A DNA stretch of 64,000 nt, from the NCBI RefSeq assembly GCF_029906345.1, contig NZ_JARYGY010000006.1, positions 62,001 through 126,000 of the forward strand, written 5' to 3'. Each line of letters opens with the position of its first letter. Positions within the stretch are counted from its first letter, which is position 1. A program made the position numbers and the translations under genes. The notes beneath the pieces are model-generated. The model made no database searches and had not been told where the DNA came from. It saw only the letters and a program-made list of their open reading frames with translations. Below, piece after piece: positions 53,295-61,847 of the stretch. The DNA is from Aquimarina mycalae. Lineage in GTDB: Bacteria > Bacteroidota > Bacteroidia > Flavobacteriales > Flavobacteriaceae.

Positions 53295-54173
53295 TTATGA
53301 TTTCATTGTTACGATTCTTTGCGGTAATGGTGCAGCATAATCCGCCTGACCTAATGCTTCCACAATTTTTTGTCTAGTATCCCAATATACATCCCAGTAA
53401 TCATCACAAGTAGAATAGGGAAGTGCTAATAATTCTACACCATTTGCTCCTAAGTTGTTTACAGCAACCCTTGGTGCAGGATCTTTCATTACATGTGAAT
53501 CATTTTTCATAACATCCATTACAATTTGTTTTGCTTTTTCAATGTCAGTACCATATTGAATACCAAAAGGCATATCCACTCTTAGATTCCCAATTGTAGT
53601 TAAGTTGGTTATTGTTCCCGCAGTAATTGCCCCATTAGGTATAATTTCTGTTTTATTCTGGAAAGTCTCTAAAATAGTAACAAATACAGAAATCTCTTTT
53701 ACGAACCCCAGTTTTCCTCCCGTTTCTATAAGATCACCAACTTTAAAAGGCCTAAAAACTAGTAACATTACACCAGCAGCCATATGCCCTAAAGATCCAT
53801 TAAATGCACCGCCAATAGCTAATCCTACTGCAGCTAATAAAGCCGCAAAAGTGGCTGTGGGAATCCCTACAATACCTGCTATCGAAATGAATAATAGTAC
53901 CTTTAGTAAGAAATTGACTAAGGTGACAAGAAATGGTTTTAACGTAGTATCTACTTTACTTTTATCAAAAGTTTTTTTGATCGCTTTCATAATCATTTTT
54001 ACGATCCATAATCCAATAATGAGTGCAAAAATTCCTCCCACTATTTTAAGTCCATATTGACCTACTCCTTCTTGTATAGAATTAAAAAAACCTCCTAACG
54101 AACTCATTATGGTTCCACCTGTTTCTGTAGTTGCTGATACAGCAGTATCTACAACCTTGTCTGTAGTTTGCAT
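53295..54173 (-). CDS. Small-conductance mechanosensitive channel (MscS family)
   Basis: A 292-residue MscS-type channel. Three membrane helices are visible: about 40-62 (GGIFALIIGLWIVKMIM), about 80-103 and the pore helix about 105-130, with the Ala/Gly pattern ATFAALLAAVGLAIGGAF. Then comes the conserved GVMLLVFRPFKVGDLIE at the start of the beta domain and the cytoplasmic vestibule domain. It releases osmolytes on hypo-osmotic shock. The N-terminus before the first helix is about 35 residues and is predicted periplasmic. Confidence 0.94.
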   Translation of the reverse strand: MQTTDKVVDTAVSATTETGGTIMSSLGGFFNSIQEGVGQYGLKIVGGIFALIIGLWIVKMIMKAIKKTFDKSKVDTTLKPFLVTLVNFLLKVLLFISIAGIVGIPTATFAALLAAVGLAIGGAFNGSLGHMAAGVMLLVFRPFKVGDLIETGGKLGFVKEISVFVTILETFQNKTEIIPNGAITAGTITNLTTIGNLRVDMPFGIQYGTDIEKAKQIVMDVMKNDSHVMKDPAPRVAVNNLGANGVELLALPYSTCDDYWDVYWDTRQKIVEALGQADYAAPLPQRIVTMKS

Positions 54174-54302
54174 GATTTATGTTTTAAATGATTAAATGGT
54201 TATTACATAAATCTACTCAGATAACTTGTAGAAGGCATTATTTTCTATAATACAAAACGGAGTAAAATCGTTAAAAGTTATGATTCATCGACGAATCGTT
54301 GA

Positions 54303-55538
54303 TTACTTTTTTGCGGTCAATTCTGCAATTTTTACAATAACCTCTACTGCTTTGATCATACTTTCTACAGGCACATATTCGTATCTACCGTGAAAATTAT
54401 GACCTCCAGCAAAAATATTGGGGCAAGGTAATCCCATATAACTTAATTGTGATCCATCAGTGCCACCACGTATTGGTTTTATTAGAGGTGTAATACCAAG
54501 ATCCTTCATAGCTTCTTCTGCTATATCCACAATGTGCATTACAGGTTCTACTTTTTCACGCATATTATAGTATTGATCATTGATATCTACTGCAACTGTA
54601 TCTGCTCCATATTGTGTGTTGAGTTCATGTGCAAGTTTTGTCATGATCTCTTTTCGAGCTTCAAAATGCTTTTTGTCATGATCTCTAATAATATATTGTA
54701 ACTTGGTTTGTTCTACGTCTCCTTCAATATTATGTAAATGGAAAAAACCTTCTCGATCACTAGTGTGTTCTGGAGTTTCTAATCTAGGTAAAGAATTGAT
54801 GAAGTCTTGAGCAATATACATGCTATTGATCATTTTTCCTTTAGCATATCCTGGATGTACTATTTTACCTTTTACAGTAACTACAGCTCCTGCTGCATTA
54901 AAATTTTCATATTCTAGTTCCCCAATCTGACTGCCGTCCATAGTGTATGCCCAAGCTGCTCCAAATTTTGCAACATCAAATTTATGAGCACCACGACCAA
55001 TTTCTTCATCAGGAGTGAAACCGACGCGTATTTTTCCGTGTTTAATTTCGGGATGTTGGATGAGATATTCCATGGCGGTAATAATCTCTGCGATCCCAGC
55101 TTTATCATCTGCTCCCAGAAGTGTCGTTCCATCTGTAGTAATTAGTGTTTGGCCCTTATATTGTTTTAGATCATCAAAATAATCAGGCGATAAAATAATA
55201 TTTTCTTCCTTGTTAAGAATGATATCTTTTCCGTCATACGTTTCAATAATTTGAGGTTTAACATTTGCTCCCGTAAAATCAGGTGTAGTGTCAAAATGCG
55301 AAATGAAACCAATTGTAGGTACTTCCTGTGTTACATTAGAAGGAAGCGTAGCCATGATGTAGGCGTTCTCATCAATAGTAACTTCTTCTAAACCTATTGA
55401 TTTTAATTCCTCTACCAATTTGTTAGCTAGGTCCCATTGTTTTGTAGAACTTGGTGTTGTGTCACTATTAGGATCACTTTCTGTGTCAATGGTTACATAA
55501 CTTACGAATCTGTCTATAATGTGTTTTTTAGGAATCAT
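54303..55538 (-). CDS. pepT: Peptidase T (tripeptide aminopeptidase)
   Basis: A 411-residue M20B metallopeptidase that removes N-terminal residues from tripeptides in the cytoplasm. The metal and catalytic motifs are all visible: SHFDTTPD (His ligand and Asp), [13 protein letters not shown] (bridging Asp), [12 protein letters not shown] (catalytic Glu plus Glu ligand), [19 protein letters not shown] (Asp ligand) and [15 protein letters not shown] (last His). The length is standard for PepT. It is transcribed alone; 129 bases separate it from the MscS gene. Confidence 0.96.
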   Translation of the reverse strand: MIPKKHIIDRFVSYVTIDTESDPNSDTTPSSTKQWDLANKLVEELKSIGLEEVTIDENAYIMATLPSNVTQEVPTIGFISHFDTTPDFTGANVKPQIIETYDGKDIILNKEENIILSPDYFDDLKQYKGQTLITTDGTTLLGADDKAGIAEIITAMEYLIQHPEIKHGKIRVGFTPDEEIGRGAHKFDVAKFGAAWAYTMDGSQIGELEYENFNAAGAVVTVKGKIVHPGYAKGKMINSMYIAQDFINSLPRLETPEHTSDREGFFHLHNIEGDVEQTKLQYIIRDHDKKHFEARKEIMTKLAHELNTQYGADTVAVDINDQYYNMREKVEPVMHIVDIAEEAMKDLGITPLIKPIRGGTDGSQLSYMGLPCPNIFAGGHNFHGRYEYVPVESMIKAVEVIVKIAELTAKK

Positions 55539-55923
55539 AACAATGAAGTGTTTTTTTGATTTCCAAAAATACAGTTTTATTGCAAAAAGTAATTTTTTAA
55601 TCTTCTTTTATTCGTGTTCTTTAGTAATGTATGTGCTAGATAAATAAATGGATTATCACATTAAGCTTTATTTGCATTTAGGATAAAAATAAAAGAGTAG
55701 AATAATTGGTTTTTGAGTATAAGAGGCTGCCCGAAAAGTATATAAATAGTTCTCAAAATGAGCTTGTTTAGGTTTGTCTTTCTAATTTTTGAACAGCTTT
55801 TTGAGTAAGTTCAAACGGACAATTTCCGTGATTTGTGACTTTTCTGACAGCCTCTGAAACACTTGCAAAAGAATTACAAATTAGTAAAAGGGCTAATCGA
55901 TTTTAATACTTAATCTATAGTTT
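55539..55923. other. 385-bp gene-free region containing a MITE-like element
   Basis: Apart from the element at 55722-55855, described separately, the region holds the AT-rich upstream part of pepT and the tail after the HmuY gene. No open frame is supported. Confidence 0.6.
55722..55855. mobile_element. MITE-like element, 134 bp, with 18-bp imperfect terminal inverted repeats
   Basis: The left end AGAGGCTGCCCGAAAAGT (55722-55739) and the right end (55838-55855, complement AGAGGCTGTCAGAAAAGT) match at 16 of 18 positions. AGAGGCTGTC with an AAAAGT continuation resembles the ends of IS elements common in Bacteroidetes, where 'gaggctgtctcaaaagt' ends are frequent. The interior has no open frame. 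No clear target-site duplication was found, so the insertion is old or the borders are slightly off. It is probably a non-autonomous remnant. Confidence 0.6.
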
Positions 55924-56676
55924 TTAGAATACGGTTACATTGTTATTTGGTTGGTAGATATAGTCAAAAGTAAAATGCCTACTTTCGTCAGTAAATGCAT
56001 CAGGATTTGCAGGAGCATCTTTATAATAACTAAGAATTTCCAGCTTTGCATATTTTCCCTCACTGGTTCTTATTACCAATATTTTTCCTGCTAAAGGTGT
56101 AATTAAGAAATTAGGAGATCCAGAATAATTATACCATCCATTATCGCTTCCAGAAGGAATAGCAAGGGTAGAAGCAGCGTCTTGTATAAAGCTATTTGTT
56201 TCAATAGATGTAATACTACTCATAGTTCCTGTAGCGATATACGCTGCTGCGTTGGCTGTTCTGCTTGGTTCATCTGTAGTTCCTTGAGAAACTCCTCCGT
56301 TAATAATAATTGTGGTTCCTCTAAAGGCAATATCCCAATCATTGTCATTTGTAGTAATCTGACCTGTTTCAAAATCAAACTTGGTAAATAATCCTGATAT
56401 TGGTTGCCCTTGCCCACCTTCTTGAGGAGCGTGTAAATTAGTGACTGTATTAGAAATAAGGTCTGCTAATGTTTGCGTATCATCATTATCATCAGAATTT
56501 GAAACAAATCCCTCTGGTGCTGTGCACGCAAGTTGTGATTCAGTAGCATTCCCTAAACCATCTCCGTCTGCATCTCTAAAAAAAGAACTTTGTACGCAAG
56601 AATCATCATCACTACTACAAGAAAAAAATCCAATAGCAAGTATTACAAAAGTTAAAAATCTAAGTGTTCTCATCAT
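55924..56676 (-). CDS. HmuY-family haem-binding lipoprotein with MopE-like metal motif
   Basis: A 250-residue lipoprotein (lipobox AIGFFSC, Cys20; Met2 is an alternative start). The HmuY beta-rich domain (about 90-245) shows FTKFDFETGQITTNDNDWDIAF, and ends with RHFTFDYIYQPN. HmuY proteins capture haem at the surface and hand it to a TonB-dependent receptor. Unusually, residues about 32-70 form a degenerate MopE-type motif (FFRDADGDGLG ... TAPEGFVSNSDDND), like those in the RHS proteins of this window but with Asp in place of the Cys of DCND. It lies 7 bases after the TonB receptor stop on the same strand, so they share an operon. Confidence 0.88.
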   Translation of the reverse strand: MMRTLRFLTFVILAIGFFSCSSDDDSCVQSSFFRDADGDGLGNATESQLACTAPEGFVSNSDDNDDTQTLADLISNTVTNLHAPQEGGQGQPISGLFTKFDFETGQITTNDNDWDIAFRGTTIIINGGVSQGTTDEPSRTANAAAYIATGTMSSITSIETNSFIQDAASTLAIPSGSDNGWYNYSGSPNFLITPLAGKILVIRTSEGKYAKLEILSYYKDAPANPDAFTDESRHFTFDYIYQPNNNVTVF

Positions 56677-56683
56677 TATGTAT

Positions 56684-58789
56684 TTAAAATTTAATATTTA
56701 GTTTTCCATATAATATTCGACCAGCAATGTTGCTTATGTTTGTTGGGTCGGTAAAATCAAAAAGATTGTCAACCCCCATTCCTAGTGTATAGTTTTTGTA
56801 AAAAGTTTTATGTACAGCAAAGTCCCAAATCGTATGATCTCCTACAAATTGATCATAAGAATCTATATATCCGTTAATGGTTCCGTTGGTATCGGATAAT
56901 CCAAATTTGCTTCTATATGTTGCTCTTATATTAGTGTGTATGTTCCAATTAGGTATTTTGTAAAACAATTTAATATTAGCCATATGTCTGGAACGATTAG
57001 GTAAACCAAAATAGTCCTCTTTATCTAGCTCAATAGTTGTGGTTCCTGGTCCATTGGTATTTGGTATTCGGGCAAAAGCCTCCCCATTTTGGAATATTCT
57101 TTCTGCTTCTTTGTCTTTTGCGTATAATAATTGATAACCTGCTGATATTTTAAAGTTTTGGATAGGTTCCCAACTTGTGTTAAACTCTAATCCTTGTGTG
57201 TAAACTTCATCTACATTTGAGTAACTGAACACATTTTGTCCGTTTGATTTTCTTGCAATTACTCTGGTATCGATTAGATTGCTAATGTCGTTTTGAAAGA
57301 AATTTATATGTAGTATTAGCTTTGTAAGTGGCTCAAAATCGATCCCGAAATTATAGCTTATAGAACTTTCTGGTTTTAGTGCACCGTTAAATTGTGCTAT
57401 AATAGAGGGAAGGTTATTAACCGATTCTGCTGTTAACAGCCCTTGATCGGCTAAGTTCTGTAGTTGGGTTGGAACCGCATTATACCCAAGAACAGTATAT
57501 CCTACAGTAGCGTTAGTGAAATCAAAATATAATTGCCTAAAATCGGGAGCTTTAAATCCATAACCTACAGAACTTTTTACAGATAGTTTGTCTGTAATTT
57601 CATATCTAAGAGCAATCTTAGGACTAAACTGTGATTTGTATTCATTATGATCATCATAACGAAAACCTAAAATAATGTTTAACTTTTCTATAGGGTGAAC
57701 ATCATATTGTGCGAAAATGTATGGAGCGTTGAATTCAGGTTTTTCGAAAAAATCTGTTCTGTCCAAGGTTTCATTTGTTAGACCAACACCTCCTACAATT
57801 GAGTGTTTTTTGTTAGGAGTATAAGAAGTTCGGATTTCAGGGCGCAAAAAACGTTGATCAAAATCACTGTCAGAGAATCTTACACCTGATGTATCATCCA
57901 AAAATTCTTCTGCCTTATATTGAGTGGTATAGAATTCAATATAAGTAGCCCATTTTGTACTAAATGTATGATTGAATTTTAAGTGTGTATTCCATTCCGT
58001 TATAGTACTTTCTCCTAGTAGGTTATTTGGCGCAACATTGTCTTGTTTCTGAGTGTAATAACGCCCTGATAATAGAAATTGAGTATGCTCACTAATGTCA
58101 TATGATAATTTAGAAGTAATAGTGTAGTTGCTAAAAGGTTCTACTGTATTGAGCTCATCAGTATCAATCAAGTCATAACCATTACTACTGTATCTGTTAA
58201 AGAAAGCATTGATGCCAAGCTTATTTTTTTTAAAATTAAGAGCTGTACTTACATCCTGAGAATTGAAACTACCAGTACGGTGACTAAGATTTCCTTTAAA
58301 CCCTTCTTTAGGATTTTCGGTAATTATATTTATAACACCTCCTAAAGCTTCACTACCATATAGACTAGAAGAAGCACCCTTAACTATTTCTAACTGTGTA
58401 ACGTTGCTTGTAGTAATACGACTTAGGTCAAAGGTTCCTGCAGATCTTCCAATAAGAGGAACACCATCAATTAATATCAAGGTATACTGACTATCTAACC
58501 CTTGAAGTTGAATTCCTTCACCACCACCAAAGTCCGAAACAGTGATAAGACCTGTTTGTTCATTAAGAATATCGGTTAAACGAACCGAATTTGCCGCTTG
58601 GATTTCTTTTTTAGATACAATTTGCGCAGCTAAAGGGAGAGAAGATAATTGCCTTTGGGTACGAGTTGCACTAATAAATACAGCGTCTAAATTCTCTGTT
58701 TTTATAGTGTCATTTTCTTTGGTTGTAACATTTTCCTGACTATAAATGTTGAAACAGAAGAATGATATCAAAATAATGATTTTATACAT
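56684..58789 (-). CDS. TonB-dependent outer-membrane receptor (haem/iron uptake)
   Basis: A 701-residue receptor with a signal peptide (MYKIIILISFFCFNIYSQ), a plug domain (about 40-155: DAVFISATRTQRQLSSLPLA, LTDILNEQTGLITVSDFGGGEG, LEIVKGASSSLYGSEALGGVINIIT) and a 22-strand barrel to the C-terminal Phe. It resembles haemoglobin/haem receptors such as HmuR. The pairing with HmuY in one operon supports haem as the substrate. A TATATTTG box on the minus strand (58826-58833) is a candidate promoter, and it sits between two TTATTTAGA/TCTAAATAA arms that may be iron-regulator sites. Confidence 0.93.
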   Translation of the reverse strand: MYKIIILISFFCFNIYSQENVTTKENDTIKTENLDAVFISATRTQRQLSSLPLAAQIVSKKEIQAANSVRLTDILNEQTGLITVSDFGGGEGIQLQGLDSQYTLILIDGVPLIGRSAGTFDLSRITTSNVTQLEIVKGASSSLYGSEALGGVINIITENPKEGFKGNLSHRTGSFNSQDVSTALNFKKNKLGINAFFNRYSSNGYDLIDTDELNTVEPFSNYTITSKLSYDISEHTQFLLSGRYYTQKQDNVAPNNLLGESTITEWNTHLKFNHTFSTKWATYIEFYTTQYKAEEFLDDTSGVRFSDSDFDQRFLRPEIRTSYTPNKKHSIVGGVGLTNETLDRTDFFEKPEFNAPYIFAQYDVHPIEKLNIILGFRYDDHNEYKSQFSPKIALRYEITDKLSVKSSVGYGFKAPDFRQLYFDFTNATVGYTVLGYNAVPTQLQNLADQGLLTAESVNNLPSIIAQFNGALKPESSISYNFGIDFEPLTKLILHINFFQNDISNLIDTRVIARKSNGQNVFSYSNVDEVYTQGLEFNTSWEPIQNFKISAGYQLLYAKDKEAERIFQNGEAFARIPNTNGPGTTTIELDKEDYFGLPNRSRHMANIKLFYKIPNWNIHTNIRATYRSKFGLSDTNGTINGYIDSYDQFVGDHTIWDFAVHKTFYKNYTLGMGVDNLFDFTDPTNISNIAGRILYGKLNIKF

Positions 58790-58861
58790 TTATTTAGATT
58801 AATTAAAAATAATGATTAATTTTGGCAAATATATAATCTTATTTTAATTCAGTCTAAATAA
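58790..58861. promoter_or_regulatory. Divergent iron-locus promoter with inverted TTATTTAGA / TCTAAATAA boxes
   Basis: TTATTTAGA (58790-58798) and TCTAAATAA (58853-58861) are perfect 9-bp inverted copies flanking a minus-strand -7 box TATATTTG (58826-58833). The region separates the receptor/HmuY operon from the DUF6607 operon. ATTTAGA/TCTAAAT elements would suit a Fur-type repressor, but that identification is inference. Confidence 0.4.
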
Positions 58862-58906
58862 GATTAGTTAATTTTTATATTGTAACTTTTTTAATAATCA
58901 TTCAAA

Positions 58907-59818
58907 ATGAAAATCAGTCAGTTCGTGTCTATTGTATCACTACTTATATTCAATGTAGTAGCAGGACAAATAGGTAAAAAAGAAAATGATCTTGCGGCAA
59001 TAAAATCTATGTGCGGTTGCTATGAAGTCACTTTTAATTTTGCAGAAACATTTAATTATACCAATGACTCTTTGTATCAGCCGTCTAAAACAAAAACGGA
59101 TAAAGGGTTAGAGTGGGCACAATTAGTAGTTGATAAGCAAAACAAAATATCAATCCAACATATACTTCAGGTTGGTAACCCTGCTAAACCACATATTGTT
59201 AAACATTGGCGACAAGATTGGGTGTTCGAAAATCAAGATTTTTATATGTACAATGGAGATAACAATTGGAAGTATGTTAAAAAAACTAAAAAAGAAGTAG
59301 AAGGCCAATGGTCTCAAAAAGTATATCAGGTGGATGATAGTCCACGTTATGAAGGTTCTGCCAGTTGGGTACATGTTGATGGAAAGAGTTTTTGGGAAAA
59401 TAATACAACAGCACCTTTACCACGTCGTGAGTATACAATCAGAAGTGATTATAATGTGACTATTCGAGGAAATCGCCATGAAATTACTGAGACAGGTTGG
59501 ATTCATGACCAAGATAATGATAAAGTCATAAGGGAAATAGGTAAGGAAGATTTGATCATTGCTAAGGAAAAAGGGTATAATGTTTATAAGCGTGTAGACA
59601 ATAGTCGTTGTGAAACGGCTGCTAATTGGTGGAAAGAACATAGTGATAAGTGGGCTTTAGTAAGAAGTAAATGGACGGAAGTATTTGCCAGAAATAAAGA
59701 TTTGTCTCTTGAGCAAAAAGTTGATAACAAAGCATTGTATAAACACCTTTTTACGGATGATTATAAGGCAGAGAACGATATCGATACTATAATAGAATCT
59801 TTTGTAAAAAAACCATAG
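58907..59818 (+). CDS. DUF6607 family secreted protein (iron-locus associated)
   Basis: A 303-residue exported protein (signal MKISQFVSIVSLLIFNVVAG). Family marks include IKSMCGCYEVTFNFAETF near residue 30-48, VKHWRQDWVFEN, WKYVKKTKKEVEGQWSQKVYQ and PLPRREYT. The DUF6607 family is found beside haem/iron uptake genes in Bacteroidetes; no biochemical role is established. Its stop lies one base before the start of the ankyrin gene, so the two are coupled. It faces the receptor/HmuY operon divergently. Confidence 0.88.
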   Translation: MKISQFVSIVSLLIFNVVAGQIGKKENDLAAIKSMCGCYEVTFNFAETFNYTNDSLYQPSKTKTDKGLEWAQLVVDKQNKISIQHILQVGNPAKPHIVKHWRQDWVFENQDFYMYNGDNNWKYVKKTKKEVEGQWSQKVYQVDDSPRYEGSASWVHVDGKSFWENNTTAPLPRREYTIRSDYNVTIRGNRHEITETGWIHDQDNDKVIREIGKEDLIIAKEKGYNVYKRVDNSRCETAANWWKEHSDKWALVRSKWTEVFARNKDLSLEQKVDNKALYKHLFTDDYKAENDIDTIIESFVKKP

Positions 59819-59819
59819 C

Positions 59820-61316
59820 ATGAAGAGAGTTCACAGAATACTCGTAATTGGATTAGTTCTGATATATATAAATGTATCAGCGCAGAACAACGTTTTTTTA
59901 GAAAGAGATTATTGGAAATCAAATCCTAGTATACAGCAGATAGATAAGGACATAGTAGGTGGTAATGACCCTACAGAACTCAATAGATTTGCTTTTGATG
60001 CAGTTGCATTCGCACTTTTAGAAAAAGTAGATAATCAAACGATTAAATATCTTTTAACTAAAAAAGGAAATGGTGTAAATAAGAAAACTCATGATGGACG
60101 AACATACATTTTTTGGGCAGCTTATAGGGATAATTTAGAGATGATGCAATACCTTTTTGACAAAGGAGCAAAGACAGATGTTATAGATAGTCATGGATAT
60201 TCACTACTAAACTTTATAGCTGTTACTGGCCAACAGAATATACAATTATATAATTTTTGTATTAGTAATGGGGCAAATCTGCTCACAGAGATAAATAATG
60301 ATGGTGCCAATGCATTATTGCTCGTTGCTCCGTTTTTGAAAAATGATAAACTGATTGAGTTTTTTGTTAGTAAAGGAGTCGATTTACATAGTCAAGATAA
60401 TTATGGTAATGGTATTTTTAATTATGCTGCAAAAAAAGGAAATATAAATGTGTTAAATCTACTCATTAAAAAAGGTGTAACATATAAAAACCTAAATAGA
60501 GAAGGAGGAAACGCATTTATATCTGCAAGTCAAAGTACTCGTAATAGCGTCAATAAGATAGAAGTATATAATTACCTAGAAGGCTTAGGAATTCAACCAA
60601 ATGTTGTAACAAATAGAGGAATAAATGCTTTGCATGCGATAGCTTTTAAAAATGAAGAACTAGATATATTCAATTATTTTATTGAGAGAGGTGTGGATGT
60701 CAATCAGCCAGATAATAAAGGTGATACCCCTTTTATGAATGCAGTCTCCAGAAATAAAAAGGAAAGTATTAATTATCTTATCAAGTTCGTAAAGAATATT
60801 AATGATTCGAATAAAAATGGTGTAACACCACTTATGAGAGCAGTTCAAAGAAATAGCTTAGATGTTGTTAAGCTATTATTGGAGCATGACGCAAACCCAT
60901 TAGTAAAAGATTCAACCGAAAATACACTTGCATATTATGTGTTGAAATCTTATCAAAAAGATAAACTAAAAGAGTTTGATCAGAAAATAACATTACTTCA
61001 AGAAAAAGGAATTGATTTTACAAAACCGCAAGGTCACGGTCATACTTTGTGGCATCTGGCGGTAAAAGAAAATGATATGGAGCTATTGCAAAGGATTGCT
61101 AAATTGAATATTCCTATAAATAGTAAAAACAATGAAGGAAATACAGCATTGCATCTTGCCGCTATGAAAGCTAATAGTGCAGAGATATTAAAATTTCTTT
61201 TAAAACAGGGAGCGGATAAAAACATACAGACAAGTTTTGAGGAAACGGTTTTTGATTTGGCAACAGAAAATGAATTATTACAAAAACAAAATGTCAAGTT
61301 ACGCTTCTTACAATAA
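59820..61316 (+). CDS. Secreted ankyrin-repeat protein (iron-locus associated)
   Basis: A 498-residue protein with a signal peptide (MKRVHRILVIGLVLIYINVSAQ) and about 11-12 ankyrin repeats from residue 60 to the C-terminus; clear ones read DGRTYIFWAAYRDNLEMMQY, GVTPLMRAVQRNSLDVVKLL and GNTALHLAAMKANSAEILKF. Ankyrin stacks bind other proteins, so this is probably a periplasmic partner of an uptake component. The start lies one base after the DUF6607 stop. Similar gene order occurs in flavobacterial haem loci; the exact role is unknown. Confidence 0.92.
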   Translation: MKRVHRILVIGLVLIYINVSAQNNVFLERDYWKSNPSIQQIDKDIVGGNDPTELNRFAFDAVAFALLEKVDNQTIKYLLTKKGNGVNKKTHDGRTYIFWAAYRDNLEMMQYLFDKGAKTDVIDSHGYSLLNFIAVTGQQNIQLYNFCISNGANLLTEINNDGANALLLVAPFLKNDKLIEFFVSKGVDLHSQDNYGNGIFNYAAKKGNINVLNLLIKKGVTYKNLNREGGNAFISASQSTRNSVNKIEVYNYLEGLGIQPNVVTNRGINALHAIAFKNEELDIFNYFIERGVDVNQPDNKGDTPFMNAVSRNKKESINYLIKFVKNINDSNKNGVTPLMRAVQRNSLDVVKLLLEHDANPLVKDSTENTLAYYVLKSYQKDKLKEFDQKITLLQEKGIDFTKPQGHGHTLWHLAVKENDMELLQRIAKLNIPINSKNNEGNTALHLAAMKANSAEILKFLLKQGADKNIQTSFEETVFDLATENELLQKQNVKLRFLQ

Positions 61317-61345
61317 GATAGATTATTAAAAATATTATAAAACAC

Positions 61346-61834
61346 ATGAAAACATTTTTTAAATTATTTCCATTAGCAGTAGTAACTACTTTTCTATTGT
61401 TTTCTTTTACTAAAGAAGCAGATACCACCAATCTTAAATGTATGATTCAAATGGTGAATTACACTGGAGAAGGCGCTTATGTAGTGATTTCTCTGATGAA
61501 ACCAGAAGGTGGATATGACCAAACTTTATATGTTCAAGGAACGGATAGCGAATGGTATAGCGATATTACAGAGTGGTGGAATTTTTATGGAAAAAGACGA
61601 ACTGATATTGATGCAATTTCTGGAGCAACTATAAGTGGAGGAGAAAGAACGGTAAACATTATTAAAATCCCCAAAGATAAAATTGATACTGGATATAAAA
61701 TCCGTTTTGAGACCGCAGTTGAAGATCAGGAATATTACAAAGACGATGTCGAGTTTGAGTTGACCACCGAAACTATAACATCCAAAATAGAAGGAAAAGG
61801 TTTTATTAGGTATATACGAATGCTTCCGCAATAA
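61346..61834 (+). CDS. DUF2271 domain protein (iron-locus associated)
   Basis: A 162-residue exported protein: N-terminal hydrophobic segment (FFKLFPLAVVTTFLLFSFT) and a DUF2271 domain (about 30-160) with MIQMVNYTGEGAYVVISLMKPEGGYDQTLYVQG and ISGATISGGERTV seen in pieces. DUF2271 proteins are often encoded next to PepSY membrane proteins and flavin-dependent reductases, as here, and are thought to support redox steps at the periplasmic side. The gene lies 29 bases after the ankyrin gene and 13 before the PepSY reductase. Confidence 0.88.
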   Translation: MKTFFKLFPLAVVTTFLLFSFTKEADTTNLKCMIQMVNYTGEGAYVVISLMKPEGGYDQTLYVQGTDSEWYSDITEWWNFYGKRRTDIDAISGATISGGERTVNIIKIPKDKIDTGYKIRFETAVEDQEYYKDDVEFELTTETITSKIEGKGFIRYIRMLPQ

Positions 61835-61847
61835 TCTTTAGTGTAAA

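Noticed and set aside
47561..53775. Further AGTAACAT occurrences (inside the M14 gene near 47563 and the MscS gene near 53760)
   Set aside because: They lie within coding sequence, and no GAAC follows at 15-16 bases, so they are treated as chance.
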